Source: Pseudomonas sp. MWU13-2105
GTDB taxonomy: Bacteria; Pseudomonadota; Gammaproteobacteria; Pseudomonadales; Pseudomonadaceae
NCBI RefSeq assembly: GCF_023242315.1
Contig: NZ_JALLIY010000010.1
Coordinates: 124,001 to 188,000, forward strand
Reading direction: 5' to 3'
Length of the DNA stretch: 64,000 bases
Every line of letters begins with the position of its first letter. The stretch's first letter is position 1. Below are positions 26,786-35,222 of the stretch, one piece after another. The translations under genes and the position numbers were made by a program. Under the pieces are notes generated by a model. That model saw only the letters and a program-made list of their open reading frames with translations. It was not told the origin of the DNA and did not search any database.

Positions 26786-27966
26786 TGCCCGCTCCCCGCG
26801 TCCGCCCGTTGCGCCAGCAGCGGCTTGACGGTATCGCCAGGGCGCGCCCGGTGCAGGCCGTTGATCACCACGCGTTCGCCGGCCTGCAGGCCGGAGTCGA
26901 CGACCCGCAGGTTGCCCACCCGGTTGCCAGGGTTGATGCGTCGGTACTCGACCTGGTCGTTGGTACCGACCACCAGCACGAACTTCTTGTCCTGGTCGGT
27001 GCCGATCGCGCTGTCGTCGATCAGCACCGCCTGGTGCGGCGGTCCGCCGCCGAGCTTGATCCTGGCGAGCATGCCGGGGCGCAGCAGGCCGTCGGCGTTG
27101 TCGAAGCTGGCACGCACCCGCAGGGTCGCCGACTGCACGTCCAGCTGGTTGTCCAGCGAGGCCAGGCTGCCCTGGCGCGGATAGTCGGTTTCATTGGCCA
27201 GGCCGAGCATCACCGGCACTGCGGCGGTGGTGCCGGTGCCATGGTTGAGGTAGCGCAGGAAGGTCTGCTCGTCGACGTCGAAGGCCGCATAGATCGGCGA
27301 CAACGACACCAGCGTGCTCAGCGGCGCGGCATTTTCACCGGCGCTGACGATATTGCCCGTTGTGACCAGGGCTCGCGACATGCGCCCGCTGACCGGCGCG
27401 TTGATCCGGGTATGAGCGAGGTTCAGGCGGGCATTGTCGAGCTGGGCCTGGGCCTGCCGGACATCGGCAGCGGCTTCGCTGGCGGCGTTCTGCTTCTGGT
27501 CCAGCTCGCGCAGGGCTACCGCATTGGCGCTGATCAGGCGCTGCACCCGACCCAGATCGGTGCTGGTGTAGACGGCGCGGGACCTGGCCGCCGCCAGTTG
27601 CGCCTGGGCCCGTTCCACTTCGGCGGTGTAGGGCCTGGCGTCGATCTCGAAGAGCAGCTCGCCGGCCTTGACTAGGGCGCCGTCCTTGAAGTGCACGGCG
27701 ACCACGGTACCCGAGACCAGCGGACGGATCACCACCTTTTCCACGGCCTCCAGGCGCCCGGAATACTCCTGCCAGTCCGTCACCGCTTGTGACAGGGCCA
27801 TGGCCACGTCGACCTCGGCGACCGCTGGAGCCACGGCGGCCTTGGCGATGGTAGAGGGGCTACCGCGCAGCACGACCACCAGTGCGGCGACGATGGCGCA
27901 GGCAAGGCTGGCGCGCAGCAGGAGGGTACGCCCCGAGCGTCGGGGTCTGATCGAGTCCATGAGCAT
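26782..27966 (-). CDS. RND efflux periplasmic adaptor (membrane fusion protein)
   Basis: A 394-residue MexE/AcrA-type adaptor. A single N-terminal membrane or signal segment (LLLRASLACAIVAALVVVL) lacks a lipobox Cys, then come the lipoyl half-motifs (VIRPLVSGTVVAVHFKDGALVKAGELLFEID and TRINAPVSGRMSRALV), a helical hairpin (AQLAAARSRAVY to QAQLDNARL), and a beta-barrel domain. It links the inner-membrane pump to an outer-membrane channel. Both ATG 27966 and ATG 27960 are near AGGA; I kept the former. Its stop overlaps the pump start. Confidence 0.93.
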   Translation of the reverse strand: MLMDSIRPRRSGRTLLLRASLACAIVAALVVVLRGSPSTIAKAAVAPAVAEVDVAMALSQAVTDWQEYSGRLEAVEKVVIRPLVSGTVVAVHFKDGALVKAGELLFEIDARPYTAEVERAQAQLAAARSRAVYTSTDLGRVQRLISANAVALRELDQKQNAASEAAADVRQAQAQLDNARLNLAHTRINAPVSGRMSRALVTTGNIVSAGENAAPLSTLVSLSPIYAAFDVDEQTFLRYLNHGTGTTAAVPVMLGLANETDYPRQGSLASLDNQLDVQSATLRVRASFDNADGLLRPGMLARIKLGGGPPHQAVLIDDSAIGTDQDKKFVLVVGTNDQVEYRRINPGNRVGNLRVVDSGLQAGERVVINGLHRARPGDTVKPLLAQRADAGSGQ

Positions 27967-28002
27967 GGCTTCCTGTTGAAAGAGGTGAATGAAGGCCCGG
28001 GT

Positions 28003-29151
28003 TCAGGCTTGCGCCATGCTGCCCAGTGCCTTGGTATTGCCAGGCTTGCCCCAGCGCTGCATGACCGGTCGTTCGAGGAAATTGAACAGCAGCCAGCCAC
28101 CGAGTACGGAGAGGGCGAAAGTCGCCGCGACGATCAGGCTGGCGGTCCAGTTGTCGAACAGGCGCCCGCCGAGCAGTTGGGTGATGACGGTCATGATCAG
28201 CAGGTGAATCATGTAGAAACCGAAGGAGATTTCCCCCAGCCAGACCATCCAGGCACTGTTGAGCAGGCCCTTGCGACCTTTGAGGTCGCTGGCGGCGATG
28301 GCGGTGATCAACGCGGCCACCGGCACCAGGGTGACCAGGTTCAGGCTGTACTGGAACGGTACCCACATGCCCGCCACGTAGCCGACGGCCAGCAGCGCGA
28401 AGGCCAGGGGCACGCCGAGGTCGATCCAGCGCCCGGCCATCAGGATGCGCGCCATGAGCATGCCCAGGACGAATTCGAACAGACGCGCCGGCGGGAAGTA
28501 GTAGGCCCACCACCATTGAATCAGTGAGATCGGGTACTCATTGATCAGCGGCGCGGCCGCGGCCCATTGGCGTATCGCGAACTGGGTCAGGGCCAGGCCG
28601 GCGACCATCGCCCAGGCCCAGTACCACAGGCGCTCCTCGGCGATCTTCCAGACCAGCTTGAGTGCCAATGGGAACAGCAGGTAGAAGAGCAGTTCGCAGC
28701 ACAGCGACCAGGACGGGCCGTTGACGCTGAGGAAGGTGTCCATCCGTGGAATCCAGGCATGCACCAGTAACAGATTGGGCAGCCAGATCGCCACGCTGGC
28801 GGTCGGTACGGCGAACAGGACCATGGCCAGTAACCAGGTGGCGAGATGGTTGGGAAAGATTTTCAGCACGCGGCGTCGCCAGAAACTGCCCAGGCTGTCG
28901 CCCTTGCGCGCCGACCAGGCGATGACAAAGCCGCTGAGCACGAAGAAGAACGAAACCCCCAGCCATCCGCCGCCGCTGAAGGTGCGCTGGAAGACTTCGA
29001 TCACCTGTGTGTCGGCATAGGGGTTGAAGCCGATGATCCGGGTCAGCGATGCGTGGAACAGGAACACCATCGCCGCGGCGAGAAAGCGTATTCCGGTCAG
29101 TGAGTCGAGCTTGCTGTGTACATGCGTGTGGTAGAGCTGTGCTTTTTTCAT
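28003..29151 (-). CDS. Membrane O-acyltransferase (acyltransferase-3/OafA family)
   Basis: A 382-residue polytopic protein with about ten hydrophobic segments. Family motifs are LTGIRFLAAAMVFLFHASL with the catalytic His, WLGVSFFFVLSGFVIAWS, an RRRVLKIFP basic motif and WSLCCELLFYLLFPLAL. Such proteins transfer acetyl or other acyl groups to glycans or small molecules across the inner membrane. It ends 36 bases before the RND adaptor gene in the same direction, so it may be cotranscribed with the pump. The target is unknown. Confidence 0.87.
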   Translation of the reverse strand: MKKAQLYHTHVHSKLDSLTGIRFLAAAMVFLFHASLTRIIGFNPYADTQVIEVFQRTFSGGGWLGVSFFFVLSGFVIAWSARKGDSLGSFWRRRVLKIFPNHLATWLLAMVLFAVPTASVAIWLPNLLLVHAWIPRMDTFLSVNGPSWSLCCELLFYLLFPLALKLVWKIAEERLWYWAWAMVAGLALTQFAIRQWAAAAPLINEYPISLIQWWWAYYFPPARLFEFVLGMLMARILMAGRWIDLGVPLAFALLAVGYVAGMWVPFQYSLNLVTLVPVAALITAIAASDLKGRKGLLNSAWMVWLGEISFGFYMIHLLIMTVITQLLGGRLFDNWTASLIVAATFALSVLGGWLLFNFLERPVMQRWGKPGNTKALGSMAQA

Positions 29152-29346
29152 GATCCGATCCCCATCCCATAAAGTCATGGCGCGCTCGACAACGCTTGCG
29201 CGTTTCGGGCGTGCTCCCTTGTCAAAACACACTCGTCAATGGCGTAGCGAACTGGCAGGCAATGTTGCGAGGGGTACGGCTATGCAGGCATTGTTGGTCG
29301 CCGGGTGCTGGGCAAACCGTCTTTATTGGGTATGGACCGATGCATC

Positions 29347-29370
29347 CCGGCCCCCGCGTGCGGGGGCCGG
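29347..29370. terminator. GC-rich hairpin downstream of serine hydrolase gene
   Basis: CCGGCCCCCGC (29347-29357) pairs perfectly with 29360-29370. It lies just past the stop of the minus-strand hydrolase. The stem is very stable but no U-rich tail follows, so it may act as an RNA 3' stabiliser or partial terminator. Confidence 0.55.
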
Positions 29371-29377
29371 CACGGTG

Positions 29378-30568
29378 TTACTGGCCGTAGACCGCGTTGC
29401 AGAGGTCGACGGTGAATTGCCCGAACATGCCTTCGAAGGCGGTGTTGGTAAAAGCCACCACCGTCAACTCCTGGGCCGGGTCGACGAACCAGGAGTGTCC
29501 GTAGGCGCCGCCCAGGCGCCAGGTGCCGACGGATTCGACGGTCTGCGCGGCAGCCGGGTCCTTGAGTACCGTGAAGCCCAGGCCGAAGCCGCGTCCCGGC
29601 CAATTGGCCAACTCCAGGTCGCCGGTCTGGCTGCTGCCCATTTCCGCCACCAGGTGCCTGGGCAACAGCGGCGCGCCGCCCTTGCGCAGGGTTTCCAGAA
29701 GCTGGAGAAATTCCCCGGCGCTGCCGACCATGCCCGAACCGCCGGAGTCATAGGCCTGGGTGTCCAGGGCGCGGTCCGGGTCCAGCCGGATGCCGGCGGT
29801 GCCTTCGAACACCGGGACCACTTCCAGCCCCTGCATGCGTCGTGGCTGTGGCTGGTCGTTGAGATAGGCCGGGCTCAGGCGGTTGGCGTCGCTCACCCGG
29901 AAACCGCTATCGCGCCAGCCCAGCGGGCGAGCGACCAACTGCTCCACGGCTTCGGCCAGCGAGGTGCCGTGGGCGGCGGCGATCACCCCGCCCAGCACAT
30001 CGGTGGCAATCGAGTAGCCCCACTGACTGCCCGGTTTGTAGAGCAACGGCGCCTGGCCCAGGCGGTGCAGGTTTTCTTCCAGCGAAAGCTCGGTGCGGTC
30101 CATGCCGTCGGAGACGCCGGCCTCGAGATATGGGCCGCCCTGATCGCTTTCCAGGAAACCGTAGGTGAAGCCGGCGGTATGGGTCAGCAATTGGCGCACG
30201 GTAATCAACGCCGGCGTGCCGTCGGCCAGGGTCGGCTTGAAGTGCGGTAGCCAGTGGGTGATGTCGTCGTCCAGGTTTATACGGCCTTGGGCGATCAACG
30301 CCAGTGCCGCCACCGAGGTGATCGGCTTGGAGACCGAGGACAGGCGGAACAGGGCGTCCTGGCACATAGGCAGGCGGGCCTCACGGTCGGCCAGGCCGGC
30401 CGCGCGCTGATAGACCAGTTGCCCGCGATGGGCGACCAGGACCACGGCACCGACCAGGCGCTGGTCATGCAGGGTCTGCTCGAGCACGGCATCGATGCGT
30501 GACGCCAGGTGGGTTGTCTCGACAGGACGAAGGGATTGCAGCGGGCGTAGCGGTTCGTTGACGGTCAT
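29378..30568 (-). CDS. Serine hydrolase, beta-lactamase/EstB-like family
   Basis: A 396-residue class-C-beta-lactamase-fold hydrolase. The nucleophile motif SxxK is in FRLSSVSKPITSVAAL, and the second motif is YxN-like in QWGYSIATDVLGG with Tyr. No signal peptide is visible, so it is probably a cytoplasmic esterase, such as EstB-type, rather than a true beta-lactamase. Near the C-terminus GTWRLGGAYGHSWFVDP contains the GH replacing the KTG triad element, typical of esterases. It is transcribed divergently from a LysR gene across a short shared promoter region. Confidence 0.87.
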   Translation of the reverse strand: MTVNEPLRPLQSLRPVETTHLASRIDAVLEQTLHDQRLVGAVVLVAHRGQLVYQRAAGLADREARLPMCQDALFRLSSVSKPITSVAALALIAQGRINLDDDITHWLPHFKPTLADGTPALITVRQLLTHTAGFTYGFLESDQGGPYLEAGVSDGMDRTELSLEENLHRLGQAPLLYKPGSQWGYSIATDVLGGVIAAAHGTSLAEAVEQLVARPLGWRDSGFRVSDANRLSPAYLNDQPQPRRMQGLEVVPVFEGTAGIRLDPDRALDTQAYDSGGSGMVGSAGEFLQLLETLRKGGAPLLPRHLVAEMGSSQTGDLELANWPGRGFGLGFTVLKDPAAAQTVESVGTWRLGGAYGHSWFVDPAQELTVVAFTNTAFEGMFGQFTVDLCNAVYGQ

Positions 30569-30661
30569 ATCGGGCCCCGGGTAGTGGATGGGTCTTAGCT
30601 GATGAATCGATGGTAGGGCGGGGCCGATCAGGGAAAAAGAAGTTACAATTCCGGGCTACAC

Positions 30662-30675
30662 GGACATTTTTGTCC
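30662..30675. promoter_or_regulatory. Palindrome in the LysR/hydrolase divergent promoter
   Basis: GGACA-TTTT-TGTCC is a perfect 5-bp inverted repeat centred 26 bases before the LysR start and about 100 bases upstream of the divergent hydrolase start. A LysR operator or autoregulatory site is plausible from position only. Confidence 0.4.
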
Positions 30676-30694
30676 TTAATCAAGGGAATGATTG

Positions 30695-31573
30695 ATGGAT
30701 AAGCTCAATGGCATCACCGTGTTCGTGCAGGTCGCCGAAAGTCGCAGCTTTGTCGCTGCCGGCCGCTTGCTCGGGGTGTCCGCCTCGGCCGTGGGCAAAA
30801 GCATTGCCCGTCTGGAACACAAGCTCAGTGCGCGGTTGTTCCATCGCAATACCCGCAGCCTCAACCTGACCGCTGAAGGTGCGCTGTTTCTGGAGCGCTG
30901 TCGGCGGGTGCTCAACGAACTGGAGGCGGCTGAGCAGGAACTGTCCAGTTCCAGCGATGCGCCAAGGGGCAAATTGCGCATCAGCCTGCCGTTGCAGGGC
31001 AATGTGCTATTTATGCAGCTGTCGTCGTTCATGCGTCAGTATCCGGAAATCCGCCTGGAGCTGGACTTCACCGATCGCCTGGTGGATGTGGTCGAGGAGA
31101 GCTTCGATGCCGTGGTGCGTACCGGGCAATTGCACGATTCGCGACTGATGGCTAGGAAGCTGGGCAGCTTCGCGTTTCATCTGGTCGGTGCGCCGGGGTA
31201 CTTCGCCGCCAGGGGCTACCCTCAGGCGGTGGAACAATTGCTGGAGCACCAGTGCCTGCATTACCGGATGCCCTCCACCGGCAAACTGGAGAAGTGGCCG
31301 TTGGTGGGGCTGGTACCGGGGACCGAGCTGAAGGTGCCGGAGACCATGGTCTGCAACAACCTGGACATGCTCATCCATAGCGCCCGGCAGGGCCTGGGCA
31401 TTGCCTGCGTGCCCGAGTTTGCCGTGCGCGAGGCCCTCGCGGCCGGAGAGCTGGAGTCGATATTGCCGGGACGGATCTTGCGTACGCTACAGATGCAGGT
31501 GGTCTGGCCGTCGAGCCGCTACCTGACGCCCAAACTGCGCGCGTTCATCGATTTCATGACGTCGCCGGGCTGA
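30695..31573 (+). CDS. LysR-family transcriptional regulator
   Basis: A 292-residue LTTR. The HTH is at about residues 4-60 (GITVFVQVAESRSFVAAGRLL, SASAVGKSIARLEHKLSARLFHRNTR, LTAEG), followed by the effector-binding domain (GKLRISLPLQ onward). It belongs to the AaeR/DmlR-like subgroup by its MDKLNGITVFVQV start. ATG 30695 follows AAGGGA; the in-frame TTG at 30692 is rejected. Its divergent position suggests control of the serine hydrolase gene. Confidence 0.9.
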   Translation: MDKLNGITVFVQVAESRSFVAAGRLLGVSASAVGKSIARLEHKLSARLFHRNTRSLNLTAEGALFLERCRRVLNELEAAEQELSSSSDAPRGKLRISLPLQGNVLFMQLSSFMRQYPEIRLELDFTDRLVDVVEESFDAVVRTGQLHDSRLMARKLGSFAFHLVGAPGYFAARGYPQAVEQLLEHQCLHYRMPSTGKLEKWPLVGLVPGTELKVPETMVCNNLDMLIHSARQGLGIACVPEFAVREALAAGELESILPGRILRTLQMQVVWPSSRYLTPKLRAFIDFMTSPG

Positions 31574-31578
31574 GGCCA

Positions 31579-32388
31579 TCAGATCGCCCGGAGCACCACG
31601 ATGCCCGGGGTTTTCCTGACGTAATCCAGGAACGGCGAATCCACCACCTTGTGGTTGGCTTCGCGGGCGGAGGCGTTGCGCAGCACCGGGCCCTTGTCGG
31701 TCATGATGAAGATGCCGGTGTGGGTGACATCCAGCCCTTCGGCCGGGGTGTAGATGCCGATGTAGTCGCCGGTTTTCAGGCGGCTGACCACGGCGTCGTC
31801 GATCCACTGGCTGGGGATGTAGGTGATGGCACGCTCGACCGTGCCCACCGACGGGATCAGCGTGCCGCCGCTGCCGTCGCCTTGTGCGTTCAGGACCTTG
31901 GTGACGGTGGTCGCCCTGGGGCTGGCCTGCGTTGTCACATCCCGGGCATTGAGCGGCTGGGTGTGCGCCCAGTCGGTGAAGAAGTGCTTGCGCTCGGCGT
32001 AGCTGACCTTGCCTTCGGCGTAGCGTGTACGCACCAGGTTTTCGACGAAGCGCGGCAGGCTGTCGGATTTGCGCAGGGCCTCGACGTAATCCAGGTAGGT
32101 AAAGCAATCCAGGCCACGGAAGTCGATCACCAGTTGTTCCGGCGCGGTCGCGGAACCCACCAGCATATGCGCCACATAGGGCGTGCCGAGGAAGTTGGCG
32201 GAGATATTCTTGATCCGTTCGCCTTGCTCGTGGCCGGCGTGCTTGAGGATCCGGGTTTCGATGAACTCGATCTTGTGGCGTGTGTAGTCGTCCAGCGTGA
32301 CCTGGTCGCCTGGGTGTTGCCGGGTGGTAAAACCACTCAGCGCCAGCATCAGGGGCAAGCCCGATACCAACGCGATAACCTTCTTCAT
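31579..32388 (-). CDS. DUF1460 family exported NlpC/P60-like protein
   Basis: A 269-residue DUF1460 protein, a circularly permuted NlpC/P60-like fold associated with N-acetylmuramoyl-L-alanine amidase or peptidoglycan-fragment hydrolysis. The N-terminal signal sequence is KKVIALVSGLPLMLALSGF. The catalytic Cys is in FRGLDCFTYLDYVEAL and the His in LDVTHTGIFIMTD. It is convergent with the LysR gene, five bases apart, and divergent from the TOBE gene across a 229-base AT-rich region. Periplasmic cell-wall recycling is the likely setting. Confidence 0.85.
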   Translation of the reverse strand: MKKVIALVSGLPLMLALSGFTTRQHPGDQVTLDDYTRHKIEFIETRILKHAGHEQGERIKNISANFLGTPYVAHMLVGSATAPEQLVIDFRGLDCFTYLDYVEALRKSDSLPRFVENLVRTRYAEGKVSYAERKHFFTDWAHTQPLNARDVTTQASPRATTVTKVLNAQGDGSGGTLIPSVGTVERAITYIPSQWIDDAVVSRLKTGDYIGIYTPAEGLDVTHTGIFIMTDKGPVLRNASAREANHKVVDSPFLDYVRKTPGIVVLRAI

Positions 32389-32617
32389 GCGATCTCCGCA
32401 GGGGCGCAGGGGGCTTTAATGGGCCACCGCGCTGGAGCATTGATTTTACACCTCTGGGGTGACGACTCAATGAAACCTGCCAGCTTTCCCTTTTTTATAT
32501 CTTAATCGAATAAAATCATGATTATTAATTCCTTTTATAAGTTGCAGGGCTGGCGCATTTTAGCCTCCAGCATCTGATGGTCAGGTGCACCGCCCACCAC
32601 GAAAAGGAAACAACCCC

Positions 32618-32833
32618 ATGACGATCAAAGCGATCAACGTTCGTAACCAGTTCCGCGGCGTCATCAAGGAGATCCTCATTGGCGAGGTGCTGTCCGAGAT
32701 CGACGTGCAGACCGCGTCGGGGATTGTCACCTCGGTGATCACCACGCGTTCGGTACGCGACCTCGAATTGGCGGTAGGCAGTGAAGTAATCGCCTTCGTC
32801 AAATCCACCGAAGTCTCGATCGCCAAGCTCTGA
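32618..32833 (+). CDS. Mop/TOBE-domain protein (molybdate/oxyanion-binding)
   Basis: A 71-residue single Mop (TOBE) domain: NQFRGVIKEILIGEVLSEIDV then GIVTSVITTRSVRDLELAVGSEVIAFVKSTEV. Such molbindins bind molybdate or related oxyanions as oligomers and store or sense them. The ATG is preceded by AAAAGGAAA. It is separated by only 17 bases from the sigma-54 activator gene, so it is cotranscribed and may sense an oxyanion signal for it, though that is inference. The AT-rich upstream region (32389-32617) must hold the promoter; no clear -24/-12 element is there. Confidence 0.9.
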   Translation: MTIKAINVRNQFRGVIKEILIGEVLSEIDVQTASGIVTSVITTRSVRDLELAVGSEVIAFVKSTEVSIAKL

Positions 32834-32850
32834 CGTCGCGGTGCATTTTC

Positions 32851-33930
32851 ATGAGCACGCTTGAAGGGCTGCCCAGTCCGATCCTGACCTTGCCCCGGGG
32901 CGACAAGGATTCCCTGTCGATACGGGCCAAGGCGCTGGTCTTCGCCGATCCGCGCTCGCGGCAGTTGCTCGACTATCTGCAGCGCGTCGGTCCCAGTGAC
33001 GCACCGGTGCTGATCAATGGCGAAACCGGCACCGGCAAGGAACTGGTGGCGCGCTATATCCATTCCTCCAGCGGGCGGACCGGGGCTTTTGTCGCGGTGA
33101 ACTGCGGCGCCATCAGCGAAACCCTCGCCGAAAGCGAATTCTTCGGCCATGAAGCCGGGGCGTTTTCCGGTGCGGTGGGGCGTCGGGTCGGCTGGTTTGA
33201 AGAGGCCGATGGCGGCACCTTGTTTCTCGACGAGATCGGTGATCTGCCGTTGCCGTTGCAGGTCAAGCTGCTGCGTGCCCTGCAGGAGCAGGAGATCGTG
33301 CGCGTCGGTTCGCGCAAGCCGATCAAGATCAATATCCGCCTGGTGACGGCGACCAATATCGACCTGGAGCAGGCGGTGGAGGCGGGTAATTTCCGTCTCG
33401 ACCTGTTTTATCGGATCAACGTGGCCCAGGTGCAGGTCCTGCCCTTGCGCGAGCGCCCGTTGGATATCCTGCCGCTGGTTGAACATTTTCGAAAACTCTA
33501 CAGCCAACGGCTGAAGATTGCCGAGCCGATGCTCTCCGAGGCGGCCACCCAGGCACTGCTCGAGTATCCCTGGCCGGGGAATATCCGCGAGCTGGAAAAC
33601 GTCGTGCACCTGGCCTTGCTGGTGGCCGGCGACAAGCCGATCCGGCCTGAACACCTGAAGTTTTCCGCAGGTTTGAGTGGCCGGCATGTGGCGAGCAATA
33701 CAGGCGTGTCGCGGGTCCCCCAGGAAGTGATTCGCGAGCAGTTGCTGCGCCTGTTCGAAGTGCCGGGGGAAACCCTGTTGCATGATATCGAGGACCTGCT
33801 GGTGCGCGAGGCGTTTGCCTTTTGCGGCTTCAACCAGCTGCGTACCGCCGAACTGCTGGGCATTACCCGTAATGCCATGCGCACCTTGCTGGTCAATCAC
33901 GGCATGCTCAAGGGCCGCGCCAAGCCCTGA
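32851..33930 (+). CDS. Sigma-54-dependent activator without sensor domain (SfnR-like)
   Basis: A 359-residue bacterial enhancer-binding protein made only of an AAA+ domain and a Fis-type HTH; just about 30 residues precede the ATPase. Walker A is GETGTGKE (57-64), the sigma-54-contacting loop reads GAFSGA (103-108, Ser for the usual Thr), Walker B is GGTLFLDEIGD (121-131), and arginine-finger region FRLDLFYRIN is at 181-190. The C-terminal HTH is QLRTAELLGITRNAMRTLL. The architecture matches SfnR, the activator of sulfone use. The nearby sigma-54 promoters with shared palindromes at 40.3-43.5 kb are the obvious targets. Confidence 0.9.
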   Translation: MSTLEGLPSPILTLPRGDKDSLSIRAKALVFADPRSRQLLDYLQRVGPSDAPVLINGETGTGKELVARYIHSSSGRTGAFVAVNCGAISETLAESEFFGHEAGAFSGAVGRRVGWFEEADGGTLFLDEIGDLPLPLQVKLLRALQEQEIVRVGSRKPIKINIRLVTATNIDLEQAVEAGNFRLDLFYRINVAQVQVLPLRERPLDILPLVEHFRKLYSQRLKIAEPMLSEAATQALLEYPWPGNIRELENVVHLALLVAGDKPIRPEHLKFSAGLSGRHVASNTGVSRVPQEVIREQLLRLFEVPGETLLHDIEDLLVREAFAFCGFNQLRTAELLGITRNAMRTLLVNHGMLKGRAKP

Positions 33931-33954
33931 TCCCCTTTTTGAAAACACCACAAA

Positions 33955-34032
33955 CCTGTAGGAGCCGGGCTTGCCCGCGAAGCTTGTGGCGATCTCAAGG
34001 CCCTCTTCGCTGGCAAGCCCGGCTCCTACAGG
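33955..34032. repeat. REPIN: inverted pair of REP elements
   Basis: Two inverted copies of the REP sequence CCTGTAGGAGCCGGGCTTGC, 21 bases identical at the ends, facing each other in 78 bases. It lies between the convergent activator and monooxygenase genes, a usual REPIN position; it can also stop transcription. Confidence 0.85.
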
Positions 34033-34082
34033 ACGGTGTCGAACCGAGAGTTTACATACGACCGAAGATCCAATCAGGGCGC

Positions 34083-35222
34083 CTACAGGACCGTGCGCTG
34101 CTCGACGCTCCTGCTTGAGATACGCCGCAATAGCGGCAACAACTCAGCCCCCAGATGAATCGCCTCCTCCAGATGCGGAAAGCCCGACAGGATAAAACTG
34201 TCGACGCCCAACTGGTGATACTCCTCGATCCGTTCCGCCACCTGTTCATAGCTCCCCACCAGGGCCGTTCCGGCACCGCCACGCACCAGACCCACACCAG
34301 CCCACAGATTGGCCGACACCTCCAGCTCCCGGGCGCCGCGCCCGCGCCCTTCGGCCAAGCGCGTCTGGCGCGTCTGCCCGACGGACTCATACGCGGCCAT
34401 CTGTACTTGGGCGCGGTCGATGGCGTCCTTGGGAATCTCCGCCAGCAACCGTTCGACATGGGCCCAGGCCGCATCGTCGGTGGGCGCGGCGAAAATATGC
34501 AGGCGTAAACCAAAGCGCAAGGTCCGCCCCTGGGCCGCCGCCAGTTCGCGCATCCGGCGGATACGCTCGGCAATCAGCAAGGGCGGCTCGCACCACATCA
34601 GGTGGGTCTGTGCATGGGCCGCGCCGACCCGTTCCGCGGCCTCGGACGCGCCGCCGAAATAGATCGCCGGGGCGGGCGCCGCAGGGGCAATCGGCGAGGC
34701 GTTGACGCTGCGGTAGTAGCGTCCGTGATGGGGCTGGCCGTTGCCCGCCCAGACTGCCTGGAACACTTCGAGAAACTCGGCGGTCCGCGCATAACGTTCA
34801 TCGTGCTCCAGAAAATCCCCCAGCGAACGCTGCTCGAAACGGCTGGAGCCGCTGACCACATGCAGAGCCAGGCGGTTATCGCTGAGCAACTGCAGGGTCG
34901 CGGCGCGATGGGCGGTGTAGGCGGGCAGCTCCAGGCCCGGGCGCAAGGTCAGCAGGAATTTCAGCCGCCGCACTTCCTGGGCCAGCACCGCAGTGATCAG
35001 CCAGGGATCTTCGAAGCCGCTGGCGGTGGGCACCATGATCGCGTCGAAGCCGCCGTATTCGGCGGCGCGGACGATCTGGCGCAGGTAGTCGAGGGTCGGC
35101 GCTCGTTCGCCCTGCTGGAACAACCCGACTTTGGGCAGGCCGCTGCTGGTCAGGTGGCGACCGTCGCCGTTGGTGGGCAGGAACCAGTCGATTTCGATGT
35201 TCTGGCGTGGATCATTCGGCAT
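34083..35222 (-). CDS. SsuD-like FMNH2-dependent monooxygenase
   Basis: A 379-residue luciferase-fold enzyme of the alkanesulfonate-monooxygenase group. Blocks are IEIDWFLPTNGDGRHL, GFDAIMVPTASGFEDPW, FLLTLRPGLELPAYTAHRAA, ALHVVSGSSRFEQRSLGDF, HDERYARTAEFLEV and IYFGGASEAAERVGAAHA, all near the SsuD equivalents. It oxygenates a sulfonate or similar organosulfur compound, needing FMNH2 from a reductase that is not in this cluster. It starts inside the end of the previous gene (11-base overlap). Last gene of the sigma-54 TonB-receptor operon. Confidence 0.88.
   Translation of the reverse strand: MPNDPRQNIEIDWFLPTNGDGRHLTSSGLPKVGLFQQGERAPTLDYLRQIVRAAEYGGFDAIMVPTASGFEDPWLITAVLAQEVRRLKFLLTLRPGLELPAYTAHRAATLQLLSDNRLALHVVSGSSRFEQRSLGDFLEHDERYARTAEFLEVFQAVWAGNGQPHHGRYYRSVNASPIAPAAPAPAIYFGGASEAAERVGAAHAQTHLMWCEPPLLIAERIRRMRELAAAQGRTLRFGLRLHIFAAPTDDAAWAHVERLLAEIPKDAIDRAQVQMAAYESVGQTRQTRLAEGRGRGARELEVSANLWAGVGLVRGGAGTALVGSYEQVAERIEEYHQLGVDSFILSGFPHLEEAIHLGAELLPLLRRISSRSVEQRTVL

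Noticed and set aside
32530..32575. A sigma-54-like TGGCGCATTTTAGCC before the Mop gene
   Set aside because: GG to GC spacing is nine bases and the -12 TTGC is absent, so I do not call it.
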